Shown one piece after another: positions 38,279 through 47,286 of a stretch of DNA of 64,000 bases (position 1 is its first letter; each line of letters starts with the position of its first letter). Under the pieces are notes generated by a model. The model worked only from the letters and a program-made list of their open reading frames with translations. It searched no databases and was not told the DNA's origin. A program made the position numbers and the translations under genes. The DNA is from VXPQ01 sp965223485. Its GTDB lineage: Bacteria; Bacteroidota; Rhodothermia; Rhodothermales; VXPQ01. The DNA is taken from positions 1 through 64,000 of the forward strand of contig OZ244993.1 in NCBI GenBank assembly GCA_965223485.1, written 5' to 3'.

Positions 38279-41200
38279 TCATTGCAATGCGCTCTTCGGG
38301 ATTGTTCTCCGTTCTTTGTCCCCGGCGGCGCCTATGTCTCTTCCCGGCGCATTCCACGGAATGTTCACCGGATCGGGCACGCGGCCCGGCCCCCAAGGCG
38401 CAAATCGTAAAAACACCACCTCTTCCTCAGGCATGCGGTCCAGAGGCACGCGCACCCGGCTGCGCGTGTACACCAGCGTCTCCCGGCGGCCCAGCTCGCG
38501 GCCCTGCCCGTCGTACGCCACCACCTCGCCCGCAAAAGGACGATCCTGCGTCTCCAGCAAAAACGTCGCGGACATGGAAACCCCATACGACAACGACAAC
38601 AGCGTCGCGCGTAGCTGAGACGCCCCTTCCCCGGGTACGTACACCCCCGGAACGCGCATCGTCACGCGAGCCGTCCTCTCTCCCGTAACCTCCTCAGGCA
38701 TACGGTCCGAACGCACGTACTGACGAGGAGATGACACCACATCGAAAAACGCCGCATAGCCCTTCTCCGCCATAGCCGCAAGCGCTCCCTCCTGCACCCC
38801 GTAACGGACAAGGCCCTTCTCACCAGGCTGCAATACCACAACCGCCGGATGTATGTCCACCACCTGGGACAAATCGCCCAGGCGTGAGTCCGAAGCATCC
38901 TCTACCACCACCTCCCGGCCGTCCCTTGTCGCCTCCGTATACCCGAAACGCGCCGACACCGATACCTCCAATGGCACCAGCGACGGGTTCGACAACTCGA
39001 ACACGCCGTGAGGCTTCCCTTCCGTCAAAAACGCAACGTCGGGGTAGATGCTCAGGTTCTGCTCCTCCGTCAAGCCCGCAGCAAGCTCCCGCGACGTGCT
39101 GAAGCGAACCCCTCCGGGACCTATCGTGATCACGCGCTGCGAAGGAACGACCGTCACTTCGACCTCGACCGAGTGCGTCTCTTCGCTCTCGCCCGAACGA
39201 AGAACGATGTCCATACTCCCCGCATACCGCCCCGAAGGCGCGCCCGTAAGGTCCAGTTCGCCTCCGAAGCGAAGAAGGCGGCAGGCGCCCTCCGCAAGCG
39301 TCGCCTCCGTATACAGGCTGCCTATCGCCTGAGAAGAAAGCTGCTCGCACGACTCCGCAAAGGACCAGGAAGGAGAAAGAACGAGCGAAGACGGCTCGGC
39401 AGCGCCCTCACGCTTCAGAAGAACCGGAGAGACAACCTCTATGGACAGGTCCATCTCCCCGTTCTCGTCGAACGATGCGCCGCCGCCCGGCGAAAGCGTC
39501 ATACGGCCTGCATGGTACGGACCCGATACGCGCGTCGATATCTGATCCGTCATCGGATCGAGCGACGCCCGCGTCTGCGCCGACTGCACCCCGAAACGCA
39601 AGGACGATGCGCTTACCGTTACGCCAAGGGCCGTCGGATCCGAAGGCGCCCGTGAGGAAGACCCCGCTACGGGAGGCTCTTCTGCGGGAGGCGAAACAGG
39701 ATCCGGGGCAGGCGTCCGTATCCTGTCGAGCACCGTTACGGTTACCTCTGCCGCAGCGTCTTCCGCATTCGCCGCCGATACCGTCAGCGTGTACTCGTAC
39801 GTCTCGTCTTCTTCCACCTCTTCCGGCACATAGAACGTCGGAGAAGGTATGTCCACAGCGCTGAGCAGCGACGTATCCGGCGTATCGCCCCGAGCCGTCC
39901 AGGCGTACGTATACTGCGGGTCGTCGCCCGGAGCCCCGGACGCCGAGCAGTCGAACGCAATGTCCGCAGAGCCCTCGTACACCGGAGAAGGCGTCGCGCA
40001 CGCAATGCTAAGCGCCCCCTTGTTCAGCACCGTCACCGAAACCTCTGCCGCAGCGTCTTCCGCGTTGTCGGCGCTCGCCGTAAGCAGGTATTCGTAGGTC
40101 TCGTCCTCGTCCACTTCGTCCGGTACCGCGAACGTCGGAGTAGGGCCGTCTGTGCCACTGATTAGTAGATCCGTGTTTGCCGTGCTGCCCCGAGCCGTCC
40201 AGGCGTACGTATACTGCGGATCATCGCCCGGAGCCCCGGACGCCGAGCAGTCGAACGCGATGTCTGCCGATCCCTCGTATACCGAACCGGGGTCCGCGCA
40301 CACGAGCGCAAGCGCCTCCTTGTTCAGCACCGTTACGGTAACGTCCTCTGTCACAAACTCCGCATTGTCGGCGCTTACCGTCAGCGTGTATTCGTAGGTC
40401 TCGTCCTCGTCTACCTCATCCGGTACGTAGAACATCGGGGAGGAAACGTCCACAGCGCTGAGCAGCGACGTATCCGGCGTATCGCCCCGAGCCGTCCAGG
40501 CGTACGTATACTGCGGATCATCGCCCGGAGCCCCGGACGCCGAGCAGTCGAACGCGAAGTCCGCAGAGCCCTCGTACACCGGAGAAGGCGTCGCGCACGC
40601 AATGCTAAGCGCCCCCTTGTTCAGCACCGTCACCGAAACCTCTGCCGCAGCGTCTTCCGCGTTGTCGGCGCTCGCCGTAAGCAGGTATTCGTAGGTCTCG
40701 TCCTCGTCCACTTCGTCCGGTACCGCGAACGTCGGGGACGCAATGTCCGCAGCGCTGAGCAGAGCCGTATCCGGCGTATCGCCCCGAGCCGTCCAGGCGT
40801 ACGTATACTGCGGATCATCGCCCGGAGCCCCGGACGCCGAGCAGTCGAACGCAATGTCTGCCGAGCCTTCGTATACAGAACCGGGATCCGCGCACACGAG
40901 CGCAAGCGCCTCCTTGTTCAGCACCGTTACGGTAACGTCCTCTGTCACAAACTCCGCATTGTCGGCGCTTACCGTCAGCGTGTATTCGTACGTCTCGTCC
41001 TCGTCTACCTCATCCGGTACGTAGAACATCGGGGAGGAAACGTCCACAGCGCTGAGCAGCGACGTATCCGGCGTATCCCCCCGAGCCGTCCAGGCGTACG
41101 TATACTGCGGGTCGTCGCCCGGAGCCCCGGACACCGAGCAGTCGAACGTGATATCTTCCGATCCCTCGTACACCAAGGGAGGCGATGCGCAAACGAGCGC

Positions 41201-44200
41201 AATGGATCCGAGGTTAAGCACCTTCACCGAAACCTCTGCCGCAGCGTCTTCCGCGTTGTCGGCGCTCGCCGTAAGCAGGTATTCGTAGGTCTCGTCCTCG
41301 TCCACTTCGTCCGGTACCGCGAACGTCGGGGACGCAATGTCCGCAGCGCTGAGCAGAGCCGTATCCGGCGTATCGCCCCGAGCCGTCCAGGCGTACGTAT
41401 ACTGCGGATCATCGCCCGGAGCCCCGGATGCCGAGCAGTCGAACGCAATGTCTGCCGAGCCTTCGTATACAGAACCGGGGTCCGCGCACACGAGCGCAAG
41501 CGCCTCCTTGTTCAGCACCGTTACGGTAACGTCCTCTGTCACAGACTCCGCATTGTCGGCGCTTACCGTCAGCGTGTATTCGTACGTCTCGTCCTCGTCT
41601 ACCTCATCCGGTACGTAGAACATCGGGGAGGAAACGTCCACAGCGCTGAGCAGCGACGTATCCGGCGTATCCCCCCGAGCCGTCCAGGCGTACGTATACT
41701 GCGGGTCGTCGCCCGGAGCCCCGGACGCCGAGCAGTCGAACGCAATGTCCGCAGAGCCCTCGTACACCGGAGAAGGCGTCGCGCACGCAATGCTAAGCGC
41801 CCCCTTGTTCAGCACCGTCACCGAAACCTCTGCCGCAGCGTCTTCCGCGTTGTCGGCGCTCGCCGTAAGCAGGTATTCGTAGGTCTCGTCCTCGTCCACT
41901 TCGTCCGGTACCGCGAACGTCGGGGACGCAATGTCCGCAGCGCTGAGCAGAGCCGTATCCGGCGTATCGCCCCGAGCCGTCCAGGCGTACGTATACTGCG
42001 GATCATCGCCCGGAGCCCCGGATGCCGAGCAGTCGAACGCAATGTCTGCCGAGCCTTCGTATACAGAACCGGGGTCCGCGCACACGAGCGCAAGCGCCTC
42101 CTTGTTCAGCACCGTTACGGTAACGTCCTCTGTCACAGACTCCGCATTGTCGGCGCTTACCGTCAGCGTGTATTCGTACGTCTCGTCCTCGTCTACCTCA
42201 TCCGGTACGTAGAACATCGGGGAGGAAACGTCCACAGCGCTGAGCAGCGACGTATCCGGCGTATCGCCCCGAGCCGTCCAGGCGTACGTATACTGCGGAT
42301 CATCGCCCGGAGCCCCGGATGCCGAGCAGTCGAACGCAATGTCCGCAGAGCCCTCGTACACCGGAGAAGGCGTCGCGCACGCAATGCTAAGCGCCCCCTT
42401 GTTCAGCACCGTCACCGAAACCTCTGCCGCAGCGTCTTCCGCATTCTCAGTACGCGCCGTCAACAGGTACTCGTACGTTGTGGTCTCGTCCAACGCATCC
42501 GGCACATAGAACGTCGGAGAAGATATGTCCACGGCGCTCAATCGGGACGTGTTCGGCGTCGCGCCTATGGCTGCCCACTCGTACGCATAATCGACGTCCC
42601 CCGTATCCCCTGAGACCGAGCAGTCCAAAGCGAAGTCTTCCGAACCCTCGTACACCAAGGGAGGCGATGCGCAAACGAGCGCAATGGATCCGAGGTTAAG
42701 CACCTTCACCGTCACTTCCGCCGTCGCGGACTCCGCATTATCCGCCGAGACCGTCAACAGGTACTCGTACGTTTCGTCCTCGTCCACTTCCTCCGGCACG
42801 TCGAATGTCGGGGCGGGGCCATCCACGCCGCTGATTAGAAGGTCCGTGTTTGCCGTACTTCCCCGGGCTGTCCAGACGTATGTATACCCGGGAGCGCCCG
42901 AAGCCGTGCAGTCCAGGGCGAAATCCGCAGACCCCTCGTACACCGGAGAAGGCGTCGCGCACGCAACGTCCAATGTCTTCTTGTTCAGCACCTGCACGGT
43001 AACGTCGGCGCTGCCGGGATCCGCATTCTCCGCCGAGACCGTCAACAGGTACTCGTACGTTTCGTCCTCGTCCACTTCCTCCGGCACGTCGAATGTCGGG
43101 GTGGGGCCATCCACGCCGCTGATTAGAAGGTCCGTGTTTGCCGTACTTCCCCGGGCTGTCCAGACGTATGTATACCCGGGAGCGCCCGAAGCCGTGCAGT
43201 CCAGGGCGAAATCCGCAGATCCCTCGTACACCGGAGAAGGCGTCGCGCACGCAACGTCCAATGTCTTCTTGTTCAGCACCGTCACGGTAACGTCGGCGCT
43301 GCCGGGATCCGCATTCTCCGCCGAAACGGTTAGCCTGTACTCGTACGTCTCGTCCCCTGCAACTTCATCCGGTACATAGAACGTCGGCTTCCCAACGGTC
43401 GTACTACTCAACCTGCTCGTGTCGCCGCCGCCCCGGGCTGTCCATGCGTACACATCATAGGGGAAACCCGAAGGGGCGCCCGAAGCCGCGCAGTCCAGGG
43501 CGAAATCCTCCGATCCCTCGTACACCGGAGAAGGCGTCGCGCACGCAACGTCCAATGCCTTCTTGTTCAGCACCGTCACGGTAACGTCCGCCGAACCGGA
43601 CTCCGCATTCTCCGCCGAGACGGTCAGCGTGTACTCGTACGTTTCGTCCTTCTCCACTTCCTCCGGCACGGCAAACGTCGTAGAAGCAATGTCCGTTGCA
43701 CTGAGCAGTGCCGTATCCGGCGTATCGCCCCCAGCCCTCCATTCATACACGTAAGCGGAACCCGCAGGCGCGCCTGACGCCGCGCAATCGAACGTGATAT
43801 CTTCCGACCCCTCATACACCGAACCCGGATCCGCGCACGTAACGGTGATAACCGGCCTCTTCAACACGGTTACGGTAACATCTTCGGTAACGTCAGCAGC
43901 CCCGCCGGCCGACAGCGTCACCGTGTAGTCGTAGTCCGTGTCCGCATCTACGTTGTCCGGCGGCGTGAACGTCGGGGCGTAACCGTCCGTGCCGCTCAAC
44001 CGATTCGCGACATCCGTGCCCGCCCACGAATACGCCGCGTCCGAAGGCGCGTTCGTCACCGAACAATCCAGCGTAATATCGGCCGCACCCTCGTATACCG
44101 CGGTATCGTTACACGTAACGACAGGACGCGGCGCATCCGTGTGCAGCACCGTCACTGTAACCTCGGCCCTGCCGTCTTCCGCATTCTCGGCGCTCGCCGT

Positions 44201-47053
44201 TACCGTATAGGCATACGTCGTGTCTTGCGGTACATCGTAAGGCACGTCGAATGTCGGCGTTGCCGTATCGTGATCCGTAAGACGATCGGTCGGAGACCAT
44301 AACCACGTATACGAAGAGCCGCTCGGAGCGCCCGACGCCTCGCACTCCAGTTCAATGTCGGCCGAGCCCTCGTACACGGGATCGGGATCCGCGCACGTAA
44401 CAGCGATTGCAGGCCTTGGCAGTACTCTTATCGTAATATCCTGGCTCGCGTACAAGTCTACCGTTAGCGGCGCACATCCCCCCGGACACCGGCCTCTCCA
44501 AACCCCTATCGTGTACTTGTAGGTCGTAGCGCTATTCACTGTTGCAGGCATGCGGAACGTCCCCGACGCCAAACCGGTAACGGTCAATCCCTGCGGCCTC
44601 GGCCACCCCGTCGGGTAGCCCCCGCCGCTGGAGATGGTATAGGGAAGGCCATCGGCGCTCCAGGCCGCCCACAACCACCGGAAGACGCCAACCGGCCTGC
44701 TCGATCTGCAACTCAATTCAATGTCGTCCGATCCGGCGTACCTTTCAAAATAGGTTCCGTTACAAACCATCTCGCCGGGAAGACCCCTGTCGAGCACCGT
44801 CACCGTCACATCTTCCCTTGCCGGTTCCGCGTTCTCCGCCGAGACGGTCAGCCTGTACTCGTACGTCACGTCTCTCGTAATAAAGGGCGGCGCTCTGAAG
44901 GTAGGCGAAGAAATGTCCGTCGCGCTAAGGCGCCGAATGTGCAATTCGTTCGGCGGACCCTCCCGCGCCGTCCAGACATAGTCGTAGTCGGAACCCGAAG
45001 GCGCGCCCGACGCCGAGCAGTCCAGCGTGGTATACCCCGAACCCTCGTACACCTCGTACGGATTGCCGGCGCAATCTACGTCGATCGCAGGCTTGTTCAG
45101 CACGGTTACCGTAACGTCTTCGCTGGCCTGCTCGACGCCGCCGGCCGACAGCGTCACCGTGTATTCGTAGTCCGTGTTTGCACTTACACTAACCGGCACG
45201 GCAAATGTGGGGGTAATGCCGTCCGTACCGCTCAACCGATTACCAATATCCGTGCCTGTCCACGAGTACGTAGCGCCCGTCGGCTCGTTCGCCACCGAAC
45301 AGTCCAGCGTGAAATTGCCCGTGCCTTCGTACGCCTCCGCATCCGAACAGGTAATGGAGGGAGGAGGCGCCGTATCCGTGTCGAGCACCGTCACCCTAAC
45401 CTCGGCAGCGCCGTCGTCTGCATTCTCCGCGCTCGCCGTTACCGTGTACGTATAGGTAGTTTCCTGATCTACATTATCAGGCACAGCGAACGTGGGCGTA
45501 GCCGTATTGTGACCCGTCAGATTGTCGGTCGGAGACCATGACCACGTATAGTCCGGATCGCCCCCCGGCGCACCCGACGCAGAGCAGTCAAACTCAATAT
45601 CGTCCGCGCCCTCGTCCACATCATCAGTATCCTCGCACGTGACCGTGATCGCAGGCTTGTTCAACACCGTTACCGTGAAATCGGCGCTGGCGCGCAGGGT
45701 GTACTCAGGAGTGCCATCGTACCGCGGAGTATACAATGCTACCGTGTATGCATACATCTCGTCCTGATTCACCAAATCAGGTACGTCGAAGGTTATTCTG
45801 TAATGCGAAGAAGGAGCGTCGATATTGTATGGATCCTTCAATCCGGGCGTGGGCGCTCCCGAAGCAGGTGGGGGAATCTGCTCGCCGAGACGCGACCATC
45901 TTACCCAATTGGTGCGTGCCGGCTGATCATGAATCGAGCAATTAATTCCAAGATCGCTTGCTCCCTCGTACACCTCGTAGGGACTATCCGAACAAGTGAT
46001 GCCGGGATCAAGCATATACCCCGAAACTTCTTCTTCGCCGACGACCCTGACCGTGACCCTGCGCCTTGCCGTGCGGGGCACGCCCGAAGCCTGCGACGTC
46101 ATGCTCGCTATGTAATGGTACTCCTCGCCCGCACTGCCGGCAGGAGCCGTAAACAAAGGCGACGACAGGTCCGTCGCTGCGAGAGGAGCCATGCTCGTTC
46201 CCCATAGACCCTCCCACTCCCACAATATCGACGCCCCGTCCTCGTCGTAGTCCATACGATGCGACAGCGGATCCGCCCCCTCGCAATCGAGCGCGATCGT
46301 CTCGCCCTCCTCAACCGATACCTCCAGCGGACAATACACGCTCGGACGACTGCCCGATACGTACACCTCCACTTCCCGCCACGACGAAAGACCCGTAGCG
46401 CGGGACGTCGCCGTCAAACGGTACCGGTAAAGAAACGTCGTCTCCCCCGAATAAAACGACTCCAGCGTCTCGTACGCCGGAGCCTCCGGAGCCACTACCG
46501 AGGGATTCGGAACATCCTCGGGCATCAATCGGGGATTGTCCAGATAGTCCCGCGTCGTACTTCCCACAGGCTCCCACGAATACTCCAGATGTTCCTCTCC
46601 CGAAGCGTCCCATGCATGACACTCGACCTGTCCTGTCTCGAGCTCCTCCAGAAAAATAGCCACAGGACACTCCAGACGAGGAGGCGTCCGCCAGGCAGGA
46701 CCGGAAGGCTCGCCCGGGCGCGCTTCTCCTTCCGGACCGAACCCGAAAGGATCCGGCGTCTTCTCCCGAGGCGCGCAGCTTTCCCCGAACTCGCCGGGAA
46801 CCGTAAAAGGATCGCATTCCTCCCGCACAACGGGCGCCCAGGCCGATTCCTCCGGAACGCCGCCCTTTACCGGAAAACCCTCTTCCCGGATAACCTGGCC
46901 CTGCGCCGAAGAAACGCAGAGCAGCCCCGCAACGGCAAACACGCATGCCAGGCGCCCAGCCGAAGCGCCGGAACCATCGAAAACACCCGAATGCGAAACA
47001 ACCGGCAGAGGACCGAAGCCGACATCATCGCGCATTGCACGATCGCGAACCAT
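38279..47053 (-). CDS. Giant multi-Ig-like surface protein D (paralog 4 of 4)
   Basis: A 2924-residue exported protein, promoter-proximal in the D-C pair. The start at 47053 has AAGGA 6 nt upstream. The N-terminus is nearly identical to B (MVRDRAMRDDVGFG..., signal core RLACVFAVAGLLCVSSAQGQ). It has an N-cap (to about 340), about 21 further Ig/PKD-like domains (341-2442), and a C-cap (2443-2924) ending PKSALQ. The third unit (NWVRWSRLGEQIPPP) diverges from that of B and C. The C-proximal half contains a 594-bp two-domain super-repeat in four near-identical copies. C-cap signatures are GRYAGSMDIVLRSGE (DUF4402-like) and VVVLQPGEKGLVRYGVQEG (PapD-like). Surface or extracellular location inferred; function unknown. 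Confidence 0.86.
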   Translation of the reverse strand: MVRDRAMRDDVGFGPLPVVSHSGVFDGSGASAGRLACVFAVAGLLCVSSAQGQVIREEGFPVKGGVPEESAWAPVVREECDPFTVPGEFGESCAPREKTPDPFGFGPEGEARPGEPSGPAWRTPPRLECPVAIFLEELETGQVECHAWDASGEEHLEYSWEPVGSTTRDYLDNPRLMPEDVPNPSVVAPEAPAYETLESFYSGETTFLYRYRLTATSRATGLSSWREVEVYVSGSRPSVYCPLEVSVEEGETIALDCEGADPLSHRMDYDEDGASILWEWEGLWGTSMAPLAATDLSSPLFTAPAGSAGEEYHYIASMTSQASGVPRTARRRVTVRVVGEEEVSGYMLDPGITCSDSPYEVYEGASDLGINCSIHDQPARTNWVRWSRLGEQIPPPASGAPTPGLKDPYNIDAPSSHYRITFDVPDLVNQDEMYAYTVALYTPRYDGTPEYTLRASADFTVTVLNKPAITVTCEDTDDVDEGADDIEFDCSASGAPGGDPDYTWSWSPTDNLTGHNTATPTFAVPDNVDQETTYTYTVTASAENADDGAAEVRVTVLDTDTAPPPSITCSDAEAYEGTGNFTLDCSVANEPTGATYSWTGTDIGNRLSGTDGITPTFAVPVSVSANTDYEYTVTLSAGGVEQASEDVTVTVLNKPAIDVDCAGNPYEVYEGSGYTTLDCSASGAPSGSDYDYVWTAREGPPNELHIRRLSATDISSPTFRAPPFITRDVTYEYRLTVSAENAEPAREDVTVTVLDRGLPGEMVCNGTYFERYAGSDDIELSCRSSRPVGVFRWLWAAWSADGLPYTISSGGGYPTGWPRPQGLTVTGLASGTFRMPATVNSATTYKYTIGVWRGRCPGGCAPLTVDLYASQDITIRVLPRPAIAVTCADPDPVYEGSADIELECEASGAPSGSSYTWLWSPTDRLTDHDTATPTFDVPYDVPQDTTYAYTVTASAENAEDGRAEVTVTVLHTDAPRPVVTCNDTAVYEGAADITLDCSVTNAPSDAAYSWAGTDVANRLSGTDGYAPTFTPPDNVDADTDYDYTVTLSAGGAADVTEDVTVTVLKRPVITVTCADPGSVYEGSEDITFDCAASGAPAGSAYVYEWRAGGDTPDTALLSATDIASTTFAVPEEVEKDETYEYTLTVSAENAESGSADVTVTVLNKKALDVACATPSPVYEGSEDFALDCAASGAPSGFPYDVYAWTARGGGDTSRLSSTTVGKPTFYVPDEVAGDETYEYRLTVSAENADPGSADVTVTVLNKKTLDVACATPSPVYEGSADFALDCTASGAPGYTYVWTARGSTANTDLLISGVDGPTPTFDVPEEVDEDETYEYLLTVSAENADPGSADVTVQVLNKKTLDVACATPSPVYEGSADFALDCTASGAPGYTYVWTARGSTANTDLLISGVDGPAPTFDVPEEVDEDETYEYLLTVSADNAESATAEVTVKVLNLGSIALVCASPPLVYEGSEDFALDCSVSGDTGDVDYAYEWAAIGATPNTSRLSAVDISSPTFYVPDALDETTTYEYLLTARTENAEDAAAEVSVTVLNKGALSIACATPSPVYEGSADIAFDCSASGAPGDDPQYTYAWTARGDTPDTSLLSAVDVSSPMFYVPDEVDEDETYEYTLTVSADNAESVTEDVTVTVLNKEALALVCADPGSVYEGSADIAFDCSASGAPGDDPQYTYAWTARGDTPDTALLSAADIASPTFAVPDEVDEDETYEYLLTASADNAEDAAAEVSVTVLNKGALSIACATPSPVYEGSADIAFDCSASGAPGDDPQYTYAWTARGDTPDTSLLSAVDVSSPMFYVPDEVDEDETYEYTLTVSADNAESVTEDVTVTVLNKEALALVCADPGSVYEGSADIAFDCSASGAPGDDPQYTYAWTARGDTPDTALLSAADIASPTFAVPDEVDEDETYEYLLTASADNAEDAAAEVSVKVLNLGSIALVCASPPLVYEGSEDITFDCSVSGAPGDDPQYTYAWTARGDTPDTSLLSAVDVSSPMFYVPDEVDEDETYEYTLTVSADNAEFVTEDVTVTVLNKEALALVCADPGSVYEGSADIAFDCSASGAPGDDPQYTYAWTARGDTPDTALLSAADIASPTFAVPDEVDEDETYEYLLTASADNAEDAAAEVSVTVLNKGALSIACATPSPVYEGSADFAFDCSASGAPGDDPQYTYAWTARGDTPDTSLLSAVDVSSPMFYVPDEVDEDETYEYTLTVSADNAEFVTEDVTVTVLNKEALALVCADPGSVYEGSADIAFDCSASGAPGDDPQYTYAWTARGSTANTDLLISGTDGPTPTFAVPDEVDEDETYEYLLTASADNAEDAAAEVSVTVLNKGALSIACATPSPVYEGSADIAFDCSASGAPGDDPQYTYAWTARGDTPDTSLLSAVDIPSPTFYVPEEVEEDETYEYTLTVSAANAEDAAAEVTVTVLDRIRTPAPDPVSPPAEEPPVAGSSSRAPSDPTALGVTVSASSLRFGVQSAQTRASLDPMTDQISTRVSGPYHAGRMTLSPGGGASFDENGEMDLSIEVVSPVLLKREGAAEPSSLVLSPSWSFAESCEQLSSQAIGSLYTEATLAEGACRLLRFGGELDLTGAPSGRYAGSMDIVLRSGESEETHSVEVEVTVVPSQRVITIGPGGVRFSTSRELAAGLTEEQNLSIYPDVAFLTEGKPHGVFELSNPSLVPLEVSVSARFGYTEATRDGREVVVEDASDSRLGDLSQVVDIHPAVVVLQPGEKGLVRYGVQEGALAAMAEKGYAAFFDVVSSPRQYVRSDRMPEEVTGERTARVTMRVPGVYVPGEGASQLRATLLSLSYGVSMSATFLLETQDRPFAGEVVAYDGQGRELGRRETLVYTRSRVRVPLDRMPEEEVVFLRFAPWGPGRVPDPVNIPWNAPGRDIGAAGDKERRTIPKSALQ
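39725..46030 (-). repeat. Ig/PKD-like repeat array of gene D (about 21 domains)
   Basis: Tandem 288-297-bp units. Besides the 594-bp super-repeat, two adjacent 96-residue units (KKTLDVACATPSPVYEGSAD) at about 42690-43270 are almost identical in DNA. Confidence 0.85.
40036..42414 (-). repeat. Four-copy higher-order tandem repeat (period 594 bp)
   Basis: The string CCGAAACCTCTGCCGCAGCG recurs at 40036, 40633, 41227, 41821 and 42415, giving periods of 597, 594, 594 and 594 bp. Each period encodes two Ig-like domains (KEALALVC type plus KGALSIAC type). By eye the copies around 41340-41600 and 41934-42194 look identical. This is the youngest expansion in the locus and will be hard to assemble from short reads. 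Confidence 0.85.
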
Positions 47054-47060
47054 ACATAGT

Positions 47061-47075
47061 CCTTAAAAAATAAGG
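47061..47075 (-). promoter_or_regulatory. Hairpin over the gene D Shine-Dalgarno site
   Basis: Identical to the element before gene B: coding-strand CCTTATTTTTTAAGG, a 5-bp stem covering the AAGG of the Shine-Dalgarno site AAGGA, 6 nt before the D start codon. Confidence 0.4.
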
Positions 47076-47164
47076 CGCAAGACGTATTCCGGAGCCGATA
47101 GGGCACAAAAAACCCATCCCTACGGGTATACCGGAAGCATTTTCGCACCTCAAAATACGCTGCA

Positions 47165-47180
47165 TGCCACCTTTGTGGCA
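47165..47180. promoter_or_regulatory. Perfect palindrome TGCCAC-N4-GTGGCA in the D leader
   Basis: Same 16-bp element and same position relative to the promoter as before gene B. The first flanking differences from the B leader appear immediately beside it (GTGGCAT here, GTGGCAC there), while the palindrome itself is unchanged. Confidence 0.5.
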
Positions 47181-47189
47181 TTTCCGAAT

Positions 47190-47222
47190 CAAATTTACTG
47201 GACAGGAAGATAAAAAATCAAG
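47190..47222 (-). promoter_or_regulatory. Bacteroidota-type promoter for the D-C operon
   Basis: Minus-strand CTTG, a 21-nt spacer and TAAATTTG, as before gene B. The spacer sequence is partly different while both boxes are kept. An AT-rich stretch (47223-47286) lies upstream and could act as an UP-like element. Confidence 0.55.
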
Positions 47223-47286
47223 GGTCTCAAAATATAATAATTAATATATCAGTCTATTATTTATTATAAAGAATAAACCATGCTCG

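Noticed and set aside
9641..47053. Periodic repeats considered as CRISPR or non-coding satellite
   Set aside because: The period is about 294-297 bp, always a multiple of three and in frame, encoding full Ig-like domains; no short identical repeats with unique spacers.
9641..47053. Diversity-generating retroelement as source of repeat variation
   Set aside because: No reverse transcriptase gene and no template/variable repeat pair with adenine-biased changes seen in the window.
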